A stretch of 64,000 nucleotides of DNA from assembly GCA_031556035.1 (NCBI GenBank), contig JAVBTT010000011.1, positions 17,674 to 81,673 on the forward strand, written 5' to 3'. The notes beneath the pieces were generated by a model, which was given only the letters and a program-made list of their open reading frames with translations, searched no databases and was not told where the DNA came from. The position numbers were made by a program, and so were the translations under genes. Of this stretch, positions 9,014-17,678 are shown piece after piece. Source of the DNA: JAVBTT01 sp031556035. Its GTDB lineage: Bacteria > Bacillota > Clostridia > Oscillospirales > UBA929. The number at the start of each line of letters is the position of its first letter. Position 1 is the stretch's first letter.

Positions 9014-9646
9014 TTACGCGTCCTGCGCGCTCGCCGCTTTCCTGCTTTTCCCGCGAGGGACTCCCGGCAACGGATATACTGCTTTGCCATATGCCGCGTT
9101 GACCACCTGGGCGGAGCAAAGATAAATCGCGACTACGCCCGCCGCAAGCAGCGCCCACGCGGAAATGTGGCTGTAGCCCTTGGGAAGAACGCCCAGGTCG
9201 GTTAACGCGATAAACGGCAAGGCCAAATCCAGTAAAAGCACTATAAGGGACAGCAGGCTAAAGGACTTGAAAAACGCGGGAGTCCACAACAGTACTATGA
9301 TTGTCAGGGCAAGCCAGGCGTAGCCGTCAACCCTGGCGTCCAGAGGGTTCCCCGCCAAAATCGCCCGATGCTTCAACAGCATTTCCAGGCCACCTGCCAG
9401 CATAAAAAAGCCGCTGAAGAACAAAAACGTGTTGCCGCCCGTGTGGTTTCCCCCTTTTAAATCCAACAGTCCAACGACCAGCTGCACCACAAAGCCGCCC
9501 AGCAGCCAGCAGGCCATAAGCGGTAGCGCGGAGGTTTCAATGCGTCCGGTCAGCATCGCGAAAAAACAGAAGCAGGCTACCGCCAGCGCCACCAGTCCCG
9601 CCGGGGTGGGATTTGACCATTCTTTGTTTGCTTGATTGCTCTGCAT
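9014..9646 (-). CDS. Acetate/succinate-type transporter, GPR1/FUN34/YaaH family
   Basis: A six-helix membrane protein of 210 residues with the family signature NPTPAGL near the N-terminus (residues 12-18) and the conserved GGNTFLFFSGFFMLAGGLEM segment. Family members (SatP and its homologues) move acetate, and some succinate, across the cytoplasmic membrane with protons. A GGAGGA ribosome site precedes the ATG. The C-terminal tail is basic and cytoplasmic. It lies downstream of a small independent peptide gene that ends in its own terminator, so it probably has a separate promoter or depends on read-through. Confidence 0.88.
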   Translation of the reverse strand: MQSNQANKEWSNPTPAGLVALAVACFCFFAMLTGRIETSALPLMACWLLGGFVVQLVVGLLDLKGGNHTGGNTFLFFSGFFMLAGGLEMLLKHRAILAGNPLDARVDGYAWLALTIIVLLWTPAFFKSFSLLSLIVLLLDLALPFIALTDLGVLPKGYSHISAWALLAAGVVAIYLCSAQVVNAAYGKAVYPLPGVPRGKSRKAASAQDA

Positions 9647-9670
9647 ACTCAGTTCCTCCTAAAATTCCGG

Positions 9671-9718
9671 TGAAAAAGCGCGTCCGCCTCAACAAATACG
9701 TTGCGGCGGACGCGCTTA
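9671..9718 (-). terminator. Rho-independent terminator of the small peptide gene
   Basis: On the minus strand the stem AAGCGCGTCCGCC (arms 9706-9718 and 9676-9688) is followed by five T. It begins 12 bp after the peptide stop codon. Confidence 0.8.
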
Positions 9719-9729
9719 ATCGGCCGTTT

Positions 9730-9852
9730 TCAAGCCTGACTTCGCAATCTGTCCGCAACGGGCCGTATAAAAATAAACAGCGCGGCAAGCAGCGAAATCG
9801 CATGAGCAATTCCGCCGCCAACAATATCCATTACTATCCGGCATTGAATCAT
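9730..9852 (-). CDS. 40-residue hydrophobic peptide, possible membrane toxin-like peptide
   Basis: A short gene with all expected signals: a consensus promoter at 9884-9913, GGAGGA eight bases before an ATG, 40 codons, then an intrinsic terminator with a T-tract. The product has one membrane segment (GIAHAISLLAALFIFI) and a basic tail (RPVADRLRSQA). I do not recognise a family. The form (single helix, charged tail, isolated transcription unit) resembles type I toxin peptides and small membrane regulators. I saw no clear antisense RNA promoter, so the toxin idea is only inference. Confidence 0.6.
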   Translation of the reverse strand: MIQCRIVMDIVGGGIAHAISLLAALFIFIRPVADRLRSQA

Positions 9853-9883
9853 GACAGGTTCCTCCGTAGGCTGATTGTTTAAT

Positions 9884-9913
9884 AAAATACACTATGTGCA
9901 CCTGTGTTGTCAA
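9884..9913 (-). promoter_or_regulatory. Promoter for the 40-residue peptide gene
   Basis: On the minus strand, TTGACA and TATTTT are separated by 18 bp. The -10 box ends 32 bp upstream of the ATG. Confidence 0.65.
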
Positions 9914-9986
9914 GCCCGCATTATCGCTCCGGAAACAATAATTGCTTTAAAATTGAAAATCGCATCGAGACAAAGCAAATAAATAC

Positions 9987-10015
9987 TTGCATTTTGACGG
10001 CGCATCTGTTAAAAT
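9987..10015 (+). promoter_or_regulatory. Promoter for rpmB
   Basis: TTGCAT and TAAAAT are 17 bp apart, 52 bp before the rpmB start. Confidence 0.55.
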
Positions 10016-10067
10016 ATCATTCGTGTCCGGCCTGGAGGCCGTAATAAATCGGCAAGGAGGTGCAAAC

Positions 10068-10256
10068 ATGGCCAAATGCAGCATTTGTGACAAGGGCGTT
10101 GTCTTCGGTATAGCCGTATCGCACTCCCACAGGCGCAGCAACCGCGCATGGAAGCCCAACGTCAAGCGCGTTAAGGCGATGGTCAACGGCTCTCCGTGCC
10201 ATATTTACGCTTGCACGCGCTGCTTGCGCAGCGGTAAAGTCACGCGGGCCGTATAG
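10068..10256 (+). CDS. rpmB: 50S ribosomal protein L28
   Basis: The 62-residue protein begins MAKCSICDKGVVFG behind a strong AAGGAGG site. It shows the L28 pattern SHSHRRSNRAWKPNVK. It keeps two cysteine pairs (CSIC near the N-terminus, CTRC near the C-terminus), as expected for a zinc-binding C+ form of L28. It is transcribed alone, between its own promoter and terminator. Confidence 0.96.
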   Translation: MAKCSICDKGVVFGIAVSHSHRRSNRAWKPNVKRVKAMVNGSPCHIYACTRCLRSGKVTRAV

Positions 10257-10306
10257 TTGCGGCATGCGTTGTTTGAAAGCGATACCGTGATAATTGCGCC
10301 GGAATG

Positions 10307-10338
10307 AGGGCGGATAGTTGTGTCTATCCGCCCTTTAT
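10307..10338 (+). terminator. Terminator of rpmB
   Basis: The stem AGGGCGGATAG pairs with CTATCCGCCCT around a six-base loop and is followed by TTAT. Confidence 0.7.
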
Positions 10339-10377
10339 CTCTATATATCCGCATATTGTGCTTCGGGAGGGTTTGAA

Positions 10378-12624
10378 TTGGTTGAGGTTGTGAAAAAGGG
10401 CTGCTATCTGCTGGACGGAAAAATTGTCCCCGCCGATGAGACGAGGGGCGCCGCCCCTCCCGAGTCCGCGCGTGAAAAAACAATGGCGTACTCCATCCTG
10501 CGTGCGCACGACAGATCCGCGAACCCAAAAAAAATGCGCTTAACCTTCGACGCGCTGATCTCGCACGATATCACGTTTGTGGGAATAATTCAGACCGCCC
10601 GCGCGTCCGGCCTCACCGAGTTTCCGGTGCCCTACGCGCTGACAAACTGCCACAACAGCCTCTGCGCCGTGGGCGGTACAATCAATGAGGACGACCACGC
10701 CTTCGGCTTGTCCGCCGCAAAAAAATACGGCGGGATATATGTACCAGCCAATCAGGCGGTTATACACCAGTATGCCCGCGAGCGGCTGGCGGGCTGCGGC
10801 AAAATGGTGCTCGGCTCGGACAGCCACACCAGGTACGGCTCTTACGGCTGCATGGGCATCGGCGAGGGCGGCGGTGAGCTGGTCAAGCAGCTTCTGAAAA
10901 ACACATACGACCTCCCCGCGCCCGAGGTTGTGCTGGTCTGGCTCGAAGGCTCGCCCCGCAGGGGAGTAGGCCCTCAGGACGTAGCGCTCGCGCTGGTAGC
11001 GGCCACGTTCCCTGACGGATATGTAAAAAACAAGGTGCTGGAGTTCGCCGGGCCCGGGATTGCCGGCTTGTCACCGGATTATCGAATCGGGATAGACGTT
11101 ATGACGACCGAGACTTCCTGCCTGAGCTCGATATGGGAGACGGACGGCGCGATACGCGAGTACTACGAGGCTGTGGGCCGCCCGGAGGACTACATTGAGA
11201 TGAGGACGCGAGACGGGGCGTACTACGACGGCGCTGTGAAAATCGACCTCTCAAGGGTAGAGTGCATGATAGCGCTGCCATTCCACCCGTCCAAGGCGTG
11301 CACGATACATGAGCTCCAAAAAAACCCCGAGGGGGTACTCGCCCGCGCCGAGGAGGACTGCAACAGCCAGCTCGGCGGCCAGGTCAAAATGAATCTGAGG
11401 CGCAACATAACGGACAGGGGAATCGTCTGCGACCAAGGAGTTATCGTGGGCTGCTCCGGCGGCATGTACGAGAACATCATGGAGGCGGCCGCGATCCTGG
11501 ACGGCAAATCCATAGGCGACGGCTATTTCGATCTGTCGGTATATCCATCCTCTTCACCGGTGGCGCTCGCGGTGACCAGGGACGGCGCAGCGGAGAAGCT
11601 GATGCTCGCGGGAGCGGTCATGAAGCCGTCCTTTTGCGGTCCCTGCTTCGGGGCGGGAGACACCCCCGCGCACAACACGCTGTCCATACGCCACGCGACA
11701 AGGAACTTCGCCAACCGCGAGGGCAGCAGGCCCAGGGACGGCCAAATATCCGCAGTCGCGCTGATGGACGCGCGCTCAATTGCCGCGACCGCCGCGAACG
11801 GAGGTCTCCTGACCGCCGCGACCGACATTGAATATGACATTCCCGGGATGAAATACACCTTTGACGGATCCATATACGAAAAGCGCTGCTATAATGGCTT
11901 CGGCAAGCCCGACCCGTCGGCTGAGCTGCGCTTCGGGCCAAACATCAGGGACTGGCCAACGATGTACCCGCTGGCGGACAACCTGCTCGTCAGGCTGTGC
12001 GCCGTGATTCACGACGAGGTGACCACCACCGACGAGCTGATACCCTCCGGCGAGACGTCTGCCTACCGCTCAAATCCGCTCAGGCTGTCCGAGTTCGCGC
12101 TGTCCCGACGCTGCCCTGACTATGTGGAGAAATCCAGGGAGCTTCTGGTCATGGAGGAGGAGCGGCAGAACGGCGGGGTTCCCGCAGAGGCCGCCGCTGT
12201 GCTGGCCAAGCTGGGCGGGGATGTAAAAAACACCACGGTGGGTTCGTGCGTGTTTGCCAGAAAGCCGGGTGACGGCTCGGCGCGAGAGCAGGCGGCAAGC
12301 TGCCAGAAGGTGCTGGGAGGCTTCGCCAACATCTGCTATGAATACGCCACAAAGCGCTACCGCTCAAACTGCGTCAACTGGGGCATCGTGCCGTTCACCA
12401 TTGACAGGGACACGCCGTTTGAATATTCCGAGGGGGACTGGGTATACGTCCCCGGCCTGAGGGCCGCGATCGCTGGAGGGGTCGAGAGAATCCCAGCCAA
12501 GGTGATCACCGCCGCCGGCGAAATTCAGGACATCACCCTCATCTGCGAAGGTCTGACGGAGAGCGAGCGGCTGATCCTTCAGGACGGCTGCCTGATCAAC
12601 TACTACGCCGCGGGGCGCAGGTGA
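10378..12624 (+). CDS. Aconitase-superfamily hydratase
   Basis: A 748-residue protein starting at TTG, seven bases after GGGAGGG. It matches the aconitase-superfamily hydratases (YbhJ-like). The Fe-S ligands are recognisable as GCSGGMYEN and CGPCFGAGD, equivalent to the TSCTNSS and GPCIGQ boxes of aconitases. The swivel-domain signature appears late, as KPGDGSAREQAA followed by NCVNWGIVPFT. Because an isocitrate dehydrogenase gene follows after one transporter gene, it probably supplies isocitrate from citrate for 2-oxoglutarate and glutamate synthesis. That role is inferred from context; the superfamily includes hydratases with other substrates. Confidence 0.82.
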   Translation: MVEVVKKGCYLLDGKIVPADETRGAAPPESAREKTMAYSILRAHDRSANPKKMRLTFDALISHDITFVGIIQTARASGLTEFPVPYALTNCHNSLCAVGGTINEDDHAFGLSAAKKYGGIYVPANQAVIHQYARERLAGCGKMVLGSDSHTRYGSYGCMGIGEGGGELVKQLLKNTYDLPAPEVVLVWLEGSPRRGVGPQDVALALVAATFPDGYVKNKVLEFAGPGIAGLSPDYRIGIDVMTTETSCLSSIWETDGAIREYYEAVGRPEDYIEMRTRDGAYYDGAVKIDLSRVECMIALPFHPSKACTIHELQKNPEGVLARAEEDCNSQLGGQVKMNLRRNITDRGIVCDQGVIVGCSGGMYENIMEAAAILDGKSIGDGYFDLSVYPSSSPVALAVTRDGAAEKLMLAGAVMKPSFCGPCFGAGDTPAHNTLSIRHATRNFANREGSRPRDGQISAVALMDARSIAATAANGGLLTAATDIEYDIPGMKYTFDGSIYEKRCYNGFGKPDPSAELRFGPNIRDWPTMYPLADNLLVRLCAVIHDEVTTTDELIPSGETSAYRSNPLRLSEFALSRRCPDYVEKSRELLVMEEERQNGGVPAEAAAVLAKLGGDVKNTTVGSCVFARKPGDGSAREQAASCQKVLGGFANICYEYATKRYRSNCVNWGIVPFTIDRDTPFEYSEGDWVYVPGLRAAIAGGVERIPAKVITAAGEIQDITLICEGLTESERLILQDGCLINYYAAGRR

Positions 12625-12690
12625 GGCTTTGAGCGGCGGGAACAAATGGACTTCTCACGAATCTAAATAACGAAGTTTATGGAGGTTTTC

Positions 12691-14334
12691 GTGATTAGAG
12701 GATATATCTCAGATATAAAGCGTGAGTTTAGCCAATATACAATTCGCAAATTCAGAAGTGACATATTAGCGGGCGTAACTGTTGCGACAGTGGCGCTGCC
12801 TTTGGCGCTTGCTTTTGGTATCGGGGCGGGGGCGGATGCGGCGGCGGGACTTATAACCGCCATCATCGCAGGCATTGTTATAGGCGGGCTGTCCGGCGCG
12901 TCCTTTCAAATTTCAGGACCAACCGGCGCTATGACTGCGATCTTGGTGTCTCTCGTCTATAAATATCAGTTGCCCGGCATGTTTGCCACCTGTTTCATTG
13001 CAGGCGTTATCATATGCCTTGCAGGGATTTTTAAGCTCGGGAAGCTGATTGGTTTTATACCGGCGCCCGTTATCATAGGCTTTACCTCCGGAATTGCCGT
13101 TGTCATTGCGTTCGGCCAAATTAACAATTTTTTTGGTGTCCACATGGAAGGCGAAACAACATTGGAGAAAGTCTTATCCATACGCACCGTTGGTTTCAAT
13201 GTGGACGTTAAAGCCATGCTAATCGGAATATTAGTTGTCGCGCTCATGCTTATCTGGCCCAAGAAGTGGAGCCGTATTGTCCCGGGATCACTTGTGGCCA
13301 TTGGTTTAGCTCTATTAGGCAATATATTATTTGGGTTTAATGTTGCGGAGGTTGGGGCAATACCCAAAACATTCCTGCCTGAGGTAAGGCTCACTTTTTC
13401 TTCGATAGCCGAGAATTACCAAAATTACAGCAATTATATTGTTCCGGCACTCAGCATAGCCGCGTTGGGGATGATTGAAAGCCTTCTATGCGGGGCAACG
13501 GGAAGCCGCATGAAAAACGAAAAATTTTCACCCGGCAGGGAATTGGTTGCGCAGGGCATCGGCAATATGATAATACCTTTTTTTGGCGGTGTCCCCGCCA
13601 CAGCCGCTATCGCCCGCACGAGCGTGGGAATTAAGTCAGGCGGGGTGACAAGACTGGTGTCCGTTATCCATGCTGTGGTTTTAGCTTCATTTATGCTGTT
13701 ACTCGGGGATATTATGTCTCATATACCACTTTCCGCTTTAGCCGGTGTGTTGATGGTGACGGCGTGGCGCATGAATGAATGGAAGGAAATTCAATTTATT
13801 TTTAAGCACAGGCTAATGAGCGCAATAGCGAAGTTTCTTGTAACTATGCTTGTCACTATTTTTTTCGATTTGACCATTGCCATTGTAGCGGGTGTTGTGT
13901 TTTCAATTGCGCTGTTTGTCATGAAATGCGCCGACATTGAAATTACCGTTGAAAAAGTAAACAAGGAACGTCTGTTGGAAAGAAATGTTTACTTGCCCGA
14001 GGAAGTCGGGGACATGACGGTAGTTTACTTATCTGGCCCATTGTTCTTTGGAACTATTGAAAAAATAAGAAATGCCGTTATGATTCAGGGACATATGGAT
14101 TTGCTCATTTTATCCATGCGAGGCGTCCCTATTGTGGATACATCGGGATTACGCGCATTGCAGGATTTATATGATGAGTTAACGAGAGATAAGGTGGTAA
14201 TTATGCTTTCGGGTGTTCAGAACAAGGTTCGGCAAATGATGGATAAGAGCGGATTGACTATGGAACTGGGCGAGGAGAATTTCTTTTGGAGCACTGATTT
14301 GGCAATATCGGCGTATATCAGCCAGTCGGCTTAA
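12691..14334 (+). CDS. SulP-family anion transporter with STAS domain
   Basis: Start GTG at 12691 is preferred because GGAGG lies six bases upstream; the ATG at 12679 overlaps that site. The 548-residue protein has the SulP core of about 11 membrane segments, with DILAGVTVATVALPLALAFG and the motif FQISGPTGAMTAI. A C-terminal STAS domain runs from about residue 430 (GPLFFGTIEKIRNAV, VDTSGLRALQDL). SulP proteins carry sulfate, bicarbonate or dicarboxylates. Its place between aconitase and isocitrate dehydrogenase genes favours a carboxylate or bicarbonate substrate, but nothing in the sequence decides. The gene is visibly more A/T-rich than both neighbours, a sign of separate origin. Confidence 0.88.
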   Translation: MIRGYISDIKREFSQYTIRKFRSDILAGVTVATVALPLALAFGIGAGADAAAGLITAIIAGIVIGGLSGASFQISGPTGAMTAILVSLVYKYQLPGMFATCFIAGVIICLAGIFKLGKLIGFIPAPVIIGFTSGIAVVIAFGQINNFFGVHMEGETTLEKVLSIRTVGFNVDVKAMLIGILVVALMLIWPKKWSRIVPGSLVAIGLALLGNILFGFNVAEVGAIPKTFLPEVRLTFSSIAENYQNYSNYIVPALSIAALGMIESLLCGATGSRMKNEKFSPGRELVAQGIGNMIIPFFGGVPATAAIARTSVGIKSGGVTRLVSVIHAVVLASFMLLLGDIMSHIPLSALAGVLMVTAWRMNEWKEIQFIFKHRLMSAIAKFLVTMLVTIFFDLTIAIVAGVVFSIALFVMKCADIEITVEKVNKERLLERNVYLPEEVGDMTVVYLSGPLFFGTIEKIRNAVMIQGHMDLLILSMRGVPIVDTSGLRALQDLYDELTRDKVVIMLSGVQNKVRQMMDKSGLTMELGEENFFWSTDLAISAYISQSA

Positions 14335-14360
14335 ATTGTATATTTTGGAGGGTATTAAGC

Positions 14361-15575
14361 TTGGAAAAGATAAAAATGACCACCCCGCTTGTCGAGATGG
14401 ACGGGGACGAGATGACCAGAGTGCTGTGGACAATGATAAAGGACGAGCTTATATATCCCTTCGTCGAGCTTAAGAGCGACTATTACGACCTGGGGCTGCT
14501 CAGCCGCAACAGCACAAAAGATCAGGTCACGACAGACTCTGCCAACGCGACCGTGAAATACGGCGTGGCGGTCAAATGCGCCACGATCACCCCGAACAGG
14601 CAGCGCATGGAGGAGTACCCGGAGCTGACCGAGATGTGGAAGAGCCCGAACGGCACTATTCGCTCGATTCTCGACGGCACGGTCTTCCGCGCACCTGTGC
14701 TGGTGGACTGCATCAAGCCTATCGTCAAGCCGTGGAGGAAGCCGATCACGATCGCCCGCCACGCTTACGGCGATGTGTACAAGAGCGTGGACTTCAAAAC
14801 AGACGAGCCTGGCGAGTGCGTAATGACATTCAAGGGGGAGTCCGGCGCGGAAAAAACGGTGAGCGTTCAAAGGCTGGACGGCCCCGGCGTCTGGCAGGGC
14901 GCCCACAACAAGGAGAGCTCAGTGCGCTCGTTCGCGCACGCGTGCTTCAGGTATGCGATAGACACGAGGCAGGACCTGTGGTTCTCCACAAAGGACACGA
15001 TAGCCAAGGTATATGACGGCTTCTTCAAGCAGATATTTGAGGAGGTTTTCGAGGAGTACAGCGCGAAGTTCTCGGAGCTGGGGCTTGAGTATTTCTATAC
15101 GCTGATCGACGACGCTGTAGCCCGCGTCATGCGCTCGGAGGGCGGCTATATCTGGGCCTGCAAAAACTACGACGGCGATGTGATGAGCGACATGGTGTCC
15201 ACCGCGTTCGGTTCGCTGGCGATGATGACCTCGGTGCTAGTGTCGCCGGGAGGACAGTATGAGTACGAGGCGGCCCACGGTACGGTTACGCGCCACTACT
15301 ACAAATACCTCAAGGGCGAGCAGACCTCCACAAATCCGATTGCCACCATATTCGCCTGGTCGGGCGCCCTGCGCAAGCGCGGCGAGCTGGACGGCATAGA
15401 CGGGCTCGTGAAATTCGGGGACGCGCTTGAGAAGGCGTCCCTTGACACGATAAACGACGGCATCATGACGAAGGACCTCGTCGGGCTGGTCGATGAGGGT
15501 TTTAAAGCCAGGAGCGTCACCTCCGCCGAGTTTTTGAAGGAGATCAGGGTCCGGCTGGAAAAACTGCTGGCGTAG
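14361..15575 (+). CDS. icd: NADP-dependent isocitrate dehydrogenase
   Basis: The enzyme decarboxylates isocitrate to 2-oxoglutarate. Start TTG lies eight bases after GGAGGG. The 404-residue protein belongs to the eukaryotic-like subfamily: opening LVEMDGDEMTRVLW, substrate segment NGTIRSILDGTVFR, metal-binding LIDDAVARVMRSEGGYIWACKN with DGDVMSD, and the cofactor stretch YEAAHGTVTRHY. Length is typical. With the aconitase-like gene upstream it gives the oxidative branch of a partial TCA cycle used for glutamate synthesis. Confidence 0.95.
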   Translation: MEKIKMTTPLVEMDGDEMTRVLWTMIKDELIYPFVELKSDYYDLGLLSRNSTKDQVTTDSANATVKYGVAVKCATITPNRQRMEEYPELTEMWKSPNGTIRSILDGTVFRAPVLVDCIKPIVKPWRKPITIARHAYGDVYKSVDFKTDEPGECVMTFKGESGAEKTVSVQRLDGPGVWQGAHNKESSVRSFAHACFRYAIDTRQDLWFSTKDTIAKVYDGFFKQIFEEVFEEYSAKFSELGLEYFYTLIDDAVARVMRSEGGYIWACKNYDGDVMSDMVSTAFGSLAMMTSVLVSPGGQYEYEAAHGTVTRHYYKYLKGEQTSTNPIATIFAWSGALRKRGELDGIDGLVKFGDALEKASLDTINDGIMTKDLVGLVDEGFKARSVTSAEFLKEIRVRLEKLLA

Positions 15576-15695
15576 TATTACAGGATTTATTGAAGCCTGC
15601 CGAAAGGCTGATACTGTTTTTATACGCATCTCACAATCTTCCGACGCATCGGGCCGGAAGATAATATGCTCCAAGGACGCCTTTCTCAATCCGCG

Positions 15696-16037
15696 CTAGT
15701 CCTCCATCTTGCTTATAAGCTCCGCTACCTTTTTAAGGCTGTCGCTATCCAGCTTTGCTATGCGCCGAGCCACCTCGGCATGAAAAGCCGGTTCGGATTC
15801 CGTGCCGGGACGACCGGTGAGAATCCATTCGGACGGATAACCGTACGTGGTTTCAATGAGCTTTGCCAGTGTTTCGGATATCGTCGTCTTTCTTCCGCTT
15901 GTCAGAAGATAAACATAGTTTGCGGAAATGCCGAGCGATTGGGCAAACTCCGCCTGCTTCAGACCTTTTTCTGAAATTATAGACTTCAGGCGCTCTCCCA
16001 GACTGGAGGGCGCCTTTTTATTCCTCTCTTCCGACAA
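15696..16037 (-). CDS. XRE-family transcriptional regulator
   Basis: A 113-residue protein with an N-terminal helix-turn-helix (LGERLKSIISEKGLKQAEFA, then SLGISANYVYLLTSGRKT) and a short helical C-terminus without a recognisable ligand domain. Its start overlaps the end of the LuxR-type membrane regulator by 20 bp, so the two are probably translationally coupled. It is the last gene of a three-gene minus-strand set. Target genes cannot be read from the sequence. Confidence 0.88.
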   Translation of the reverse strand: MSEERNKKAPSSLGERLKSIISEKGLKQAEFAQSLGISANYVYLLTSGRKTTISETLAKLIETTYGYPSEWILTGRPGTESEPAFHAEVARRIAKLDSDSLKKVAELISKMED

Positions 16038-17640
16038 TGCTCAGTCCCTCCAGTTCTCTCATCATGTTAACATAGACCATCAGTTCGTTCCTTGATGTTA
16101 CCCTGAGTTTCATGTAAATACGTCTGTTATGAGTCTTGATCGTATTTATGGAAAGGCAGAGGATATCAGTTATTTCCCTCGCATTGTAACCCTCCATGTA
16201 TAGGTTGAACACCGCGCGCTCAGCGGGAGACAGGGTTTTTATTCCAGCAACGAAAGCCTGATACAGTTCCGACACAGGCTCGCGTACGACTGGGAAATCC
16301 GGTTTTGACTCGCGGGCCGTGTCCTGCTCCGCCAGATAGTCAAACAGGTCATCAATTTCCTGTATGTTCGTCTTTTTGTATTCGCTCCCTGATTTTGCTA
16401 TTACCTGATTGATAGCGCCGATCACCGGCATTAAATATCTCCGGCTTAGAACAAAAGATACCGCCGCGCTCAGCAGGAGCAATATGAAGAGCATCAGCAT
16501 AACCGCCATATTCTGGCTGCGGATGGCCGCGTCAAAGTCCTCAGACGGCAACACAACGCATACAGCCCACTCCTCATTCGCGTGCGCGGAATCCTTTGGA
16601 TACAGATTGACGGGAGAATAAAGCCCGGTAAATGTCTCGCCGCCGGGAAACGCGAAGCTGTAAAGATTTCCGTTGCCAGCCGCAGTTGTGATTTCGCCTT
16701 CCGTTGATCCGGAGGGGAGAGAGAAATTCCCGGCAAAGAGCGCACGGGAGGCGTCCAGCTTATTGCCGCTAATGGGCGCCAGGACGGAAAGCGCACGGGT
16801 ATGACGCGTATTGTCCGGGAGGTTCTGCAGTTTAAACAGCATCGCGCTGATCTCAAAGCCGCATACGCCATAAACGCTGCCGTCATACGCGATAAGCGGC
16901 ACGGTCAGCAAAATCGACTCTTGATAGTCTCCAGCCAGCACCTCGCTGCCGTTCCAATGGTAAAGGCGGGACAGCGGCAGAGTTGAAGCCCTCGCCGCCT
17001 GGTCTGTGATGTTAAAAAAATCGCCGTCTGAAATCGTAAACTCCATCCTCCACTGCGGAAGCATCGTCATATTGCGGCTTCTCGCCAACGCGGCAGGTCC
17101 GCGCATGAGATGAATCGCCGGCGTTTCGAGATGGACGGCGTTAGGCTCCATATTCTTGAGAAAAAGGCCGGCTCGGGAGTGCGACGCGTCCGGCAACGAC
17201 GGGTTAACGGTGGCGTTAAGAACGATATAGGCGCCGCTGGCCCTGCCTTTTTCGAGCGCGGAATGAAGGATATCCAGGCATCCGTCCAAAAGAACCTCAA
17301 TATACTCTGGCGAGGCTTGAAGCTGCGAAGGCAGTGTATTTCTATCGGAAAGCGCTTTATCCAGATGCTCCGAAAGCCTCCGGGATACCGCGACGCCTTC
17401 AAGCGATATTGCCGCGAAGTCGTTGCTCACATCATCAGAAATGTGACCCAATTCATTCATCAGAAACGCCCTATGCTCCCTGAGACCCGCAGAGAAGACT
17501 CCGCAGGCGAACAGGATCAAAAAGAGCGCCGCCATTACCGCCACGAGAAACAGGAGAAAAAACACGATGAGCCTTCGCTGCAGAGTAACCCCACCGCGGT
17601 CAAGAGCTATCGCGTCGCGCATCATACGGAACGGACTCAA
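16018..17640 (-). CDS. Membrane-anchored sensor with LuxR-type DNA-binding domain
   Basis: The 540-residue protein starts at TTG behind GGGGGTG (an in-frame ATG lies at 17625). A first membrane helix (RLIVFFLLFLVAVMAALFLI) is followed by an extracellular region of about 310 residues with a double-Cache-like beta pattern. A second helix (MAVMLMLFILLLLSAAVSFVL) precedes a cytoplasmic LuxR helix-turn-helix near the end (LSPAERAVFNLYMEGYNARE, INTIKTHNRRIYMKL). It is a one-component sensor: ligand outside, DNA binding inside. The solute-binding lipoprotein encoded just upstream may deliver the ligand. No kinase or receiver domain is present. Confidence 0.82.
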   Translation of the reverse strand: MSPFRMMRDAIALDRGGVTLQRRLIVFFLLFLVAVMAALFLILFACGVFSAGLREHRAFLMNELGHISDDVSNDFAAISLEGVAVSRRLSEHLDKALSDRNTLPSQLQASPEYIEVLLDGCLDILHSALEKGRASGAYIVLNATVNPSLPDASHSRAGLFLKNMEPNAVHLETPAIHLMRGPAALARSRNMTMLPQWRMEFTISDGDFFNITDQAARASTLPLSRLYHWNGSEVLAGDYQESILLTVPLIAYDGSVYGVCGFEISAMLFKLQNLPDNTRHTRALSVLAPISGNKLDASRALFAGNFSLPSGSTEGEITTAAGNGNLYSFAFPGGETFTGLYSPVNLYPKDSAHANEEWAVCVVLPSEDFDAAIRSQNMAVMLMLFILLLLSAAVSFVLSRRYLMPVIGAINQVIAKSGSEYKKTNIQEIDDLFDYLAEQDTARESKPDFPVVREPVSELYQAFVAGIKTLSPAERAVFNLYMEGYNAREITDILCLSINTIKTHNRRIYMKLRVTSRNELMVYVNMMRELEGLSIVGREE

Positions 17641-17678
17641 GCTGCTTGCACCCCCCGTTTATTGTAGTCGTGGTGCGG

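Noticed and set aside
15639..15666. A terminator between icd and the XRE gene (ATCTTCCG/CGGAAGAT)
   Set aside because: The stem is only 8 bp with an 11-base loop and no T-run on either strand, so it is too weak to call.
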